A stretch of DNA of 7,067 bases, taken from positions 1-7,067 of the forward strand of contig JBCDBL010000162.1 in assembly GCA_039183635.1 (NCBI GenBank), in the 5' to 3' direction. The translations under genes were made by a program, and so were the position numbers. The notes below the pieces were generated by a model, which was not told where the DNA came from, did not search any database, and worked only from the letters and a program-made list of their open reading frames with translations. Below are positions 6,596 to 7,067 of the stretch, piece by piece. The number at the start of each line of letters is the position of its first letter. The first letter of the stretch is position 1. This DNA is from JBCDBL01 sp039183635 (lineage in GTDB: Bacteria > Pseudomonadota > Alphaproteobacteria > Caulobacterales > Parvularculaceae).

Positions 6596-6619
6596 TAAAA
6601 ACGAAGTGATTAATCACTT
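6596..6619 (-). terminator. Perfect 16-bp palindrome beside a T-run: terminator or operator
   Basis: AAGTGATTAATCACTT (6604-6619) is a perfect palindrome. Read on the minus strand it is followed by CG and then TTTTT, giving a 6-bp stem with a 4-nt loop and a U-run, which could end a transcript coming from the small ORF at 6692-6829. The stem is AT-rich and therefore weak. The symmetric sequence is equally compatible with a dimeric regulator's operator. The half-site spacing does not fit the usual FNR or CRP consensus. Confidence 0.4.
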
Positions 6620-6691
6620 GCATATATGGCGCAGGCCGTTTTTCCACAGCATCTTTGGAACAAAGACGTTGGGACGGCGATGTCGAAAGGC

Positions 6692-6829
6692 TTATTGCGC
6701 ATCCAAATCATGTGTTTGTTGATGGGCTGATTTACGGTTCGCCTTCGTCTGTTTTTGTAAGAATGAAAGCTGAATTTTCGAACCGAGGCGGCGCATATCG
6801 CTCGGACTGATGGTTCTGTCTTTGTCCAT
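6692..6829 (-). CDS. Hypothetical 45-residue protein next to tandem repeats
   Basis: I do not recognise the family. The ORF reads MDKDRTISPSDMRRLGSKIQ, then LSFLQKQTKANRKSAHQQ and ends HDLDAQ with TAA at 6694-6692. It is basic and polar, probably helical after residue 9, with no signal peptide or membrane segment. Its ATG and first 13 bases lie inside the 96-bp repeat. The repeat units show the same frame with partly matching residues (MDKDTRLSAGDAPRLGF, then TAG), with MDKD, Ser8, Asp11 and RLG shared. This shared frame is the main reason to consider it real. No good ribosome-binding site precedes the ATG. A palindrome with T-run lies about 70 nt downstream. It could be a degraded gene end. 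Confidence 0.4.
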   Translation of the reverse strand: MDKDRTISPSDMRRLGSKIQLSFLQKQTKANRKSAHQQTHDLDAQ

Positions 6830-7057
6830 ATGTTTGAGAAGTCGAGGCTTCTGTTGCCAGGCGCCCCAATTCTAAAAACCGAGGCGAGGCGCATCACCTG
6901 CGCTGAGGCGTGTGTCTTTGTCCATATGTTTGGGAGGTCGAGGCTTCTGTTGCCAGGCGCCCCAATTCTAAAAACCGAGGCGAGGCGCATCACCTGCGCT
7001 GAGGCGTGTGTCTTTGTCCATATGTTTGGGAAGTCGAGGCTTCTGTTGCCAGGCGCC
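6817..7057. repeat. 96-bp tandem direct repeat array (about 2.5 copies in window)
   Basis: Copies are 6817-6912, 6913-7008 and a partial 7009-7057, contiguous without spacers. Copies 1 and 2 differ at 2 of 96 positions, within GAGAAG/GGGAGG; the third reads GGGAAG there. A diverged half copy flanks the left side (about 6774-6816, sharing AACCGAGGCG and GGCGCAT). Near-identity suggests recent duplication. The period is a multiple of three. On the minus strand each full unit contains CATATGGACAAAGACA, that is the start codon and first codons of the adjacent small ORF. Similarity stops at 7057, where TCGGGGCCCC ends the window. Confidence 0.96.
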
Positions 7058-7067
7058 TCGGGGCCCC

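Larger units (their letters stand above)
6258..6691. other. 434-bp non-coding stretch upstream of sspB
   Basis: No supported protein or RNA gene was found. The stretch contains the inverted-repeat element at 6312-6516, an AT-rich segment around 6575-6603 and the palindrome at 6604-6619. A 13-codon ATG frame at 6542 behind a G-run was seen but is too short to support. No tRNA-like cloverleaf was recognised. Confidence 0.55.

Noticed and set aside
6817..7057. CRISPR array
   Set aside because: The copies are contiguous with no unique spacers, and a 96-bp unit is far longer than a CRISPR repeat.
6610..7067. Long minus-strand open frame through the repeats (MRLASVFRIGAPGNRSLD repeated), open to the window edge
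   Set aside because: The frame stays open because a 96-bp unit without a stop in that frame is copied in phase. The unique part is rich in Arg and Cys and looks like a shadow. The overlapping frame starting at 6829 is better supported by its start codon and by residue conservation.
7058..7067. GGGGCCCC at the end as an attachment site or element end
   Set aside because: Only 10 bases follow the repeat break, so nothing can be concluded. It may simply be an assembly or contig edge caused by the repeats.

Overview
The window looks like chromosomal DNA from an alphaproteobacterium. The indicators are an alpha-type SspB ending in a short SLDxFRK-like tail, a class II fumarase, an RHH_4-type ribbon-helix-helix protein and a DUF4169 protein close together on one strand, plus the 3' end of glnE. 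The genus cannot be read from the sequence. All gene names rest on motif and family recognition by eye; no database search was run.

Layout, left to right. Positions 1-732 (+) carry the C-terminal part of GlnE, cut by the window edge. A dienelactone-hydrolase-family gene (785-1594, -) converges on it. A divergent intergenic region (1595-1743) with a good sigma-70-like promoter separates that gene from an exported protein of unknown function (1744-2442, +). A small convergent intergenic zone with alternative hairpins follows (2443-2519).

The core is a minus-strand block from 6257 down to 2520. In transcription order it is sspB, fumC, a VOC/glyoxalase-fold protein, a DUF2799-type lipoprotein, an RHH_4 ribbon-helix-helix protein and DUF4169. 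The last three are tightly packed (8-nt gap, then a 4-nt ATGA overlap), and fumC and the VOC gene are 20 nt apart. The block therefore combines a ClpXP proteolysis adaptor, a TCA-cycle enzyme, a putative DNA-binding regulator and a tiny basic protein. The sspB/fumC/RHH/DUF4169 association recurs in alphaproteobacteria; the VOC and lipoprotein genes look like additions to it.

Positions 6258-7067 hold no recognisable conserved gene. They contain inverted repeats resembling an interspersed intergenic element, a perfect 16-bp palindrome next to a T-run, and at the right edge a 96-bp tandem repeat array. On the minus strand the array leads into a 45-codon ORF. Each repeat unit carries that ORF's start codon and its first codons and then stops, so the array looks like duplicated 5' ends of a small gene. 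This is the least explained part of the window.
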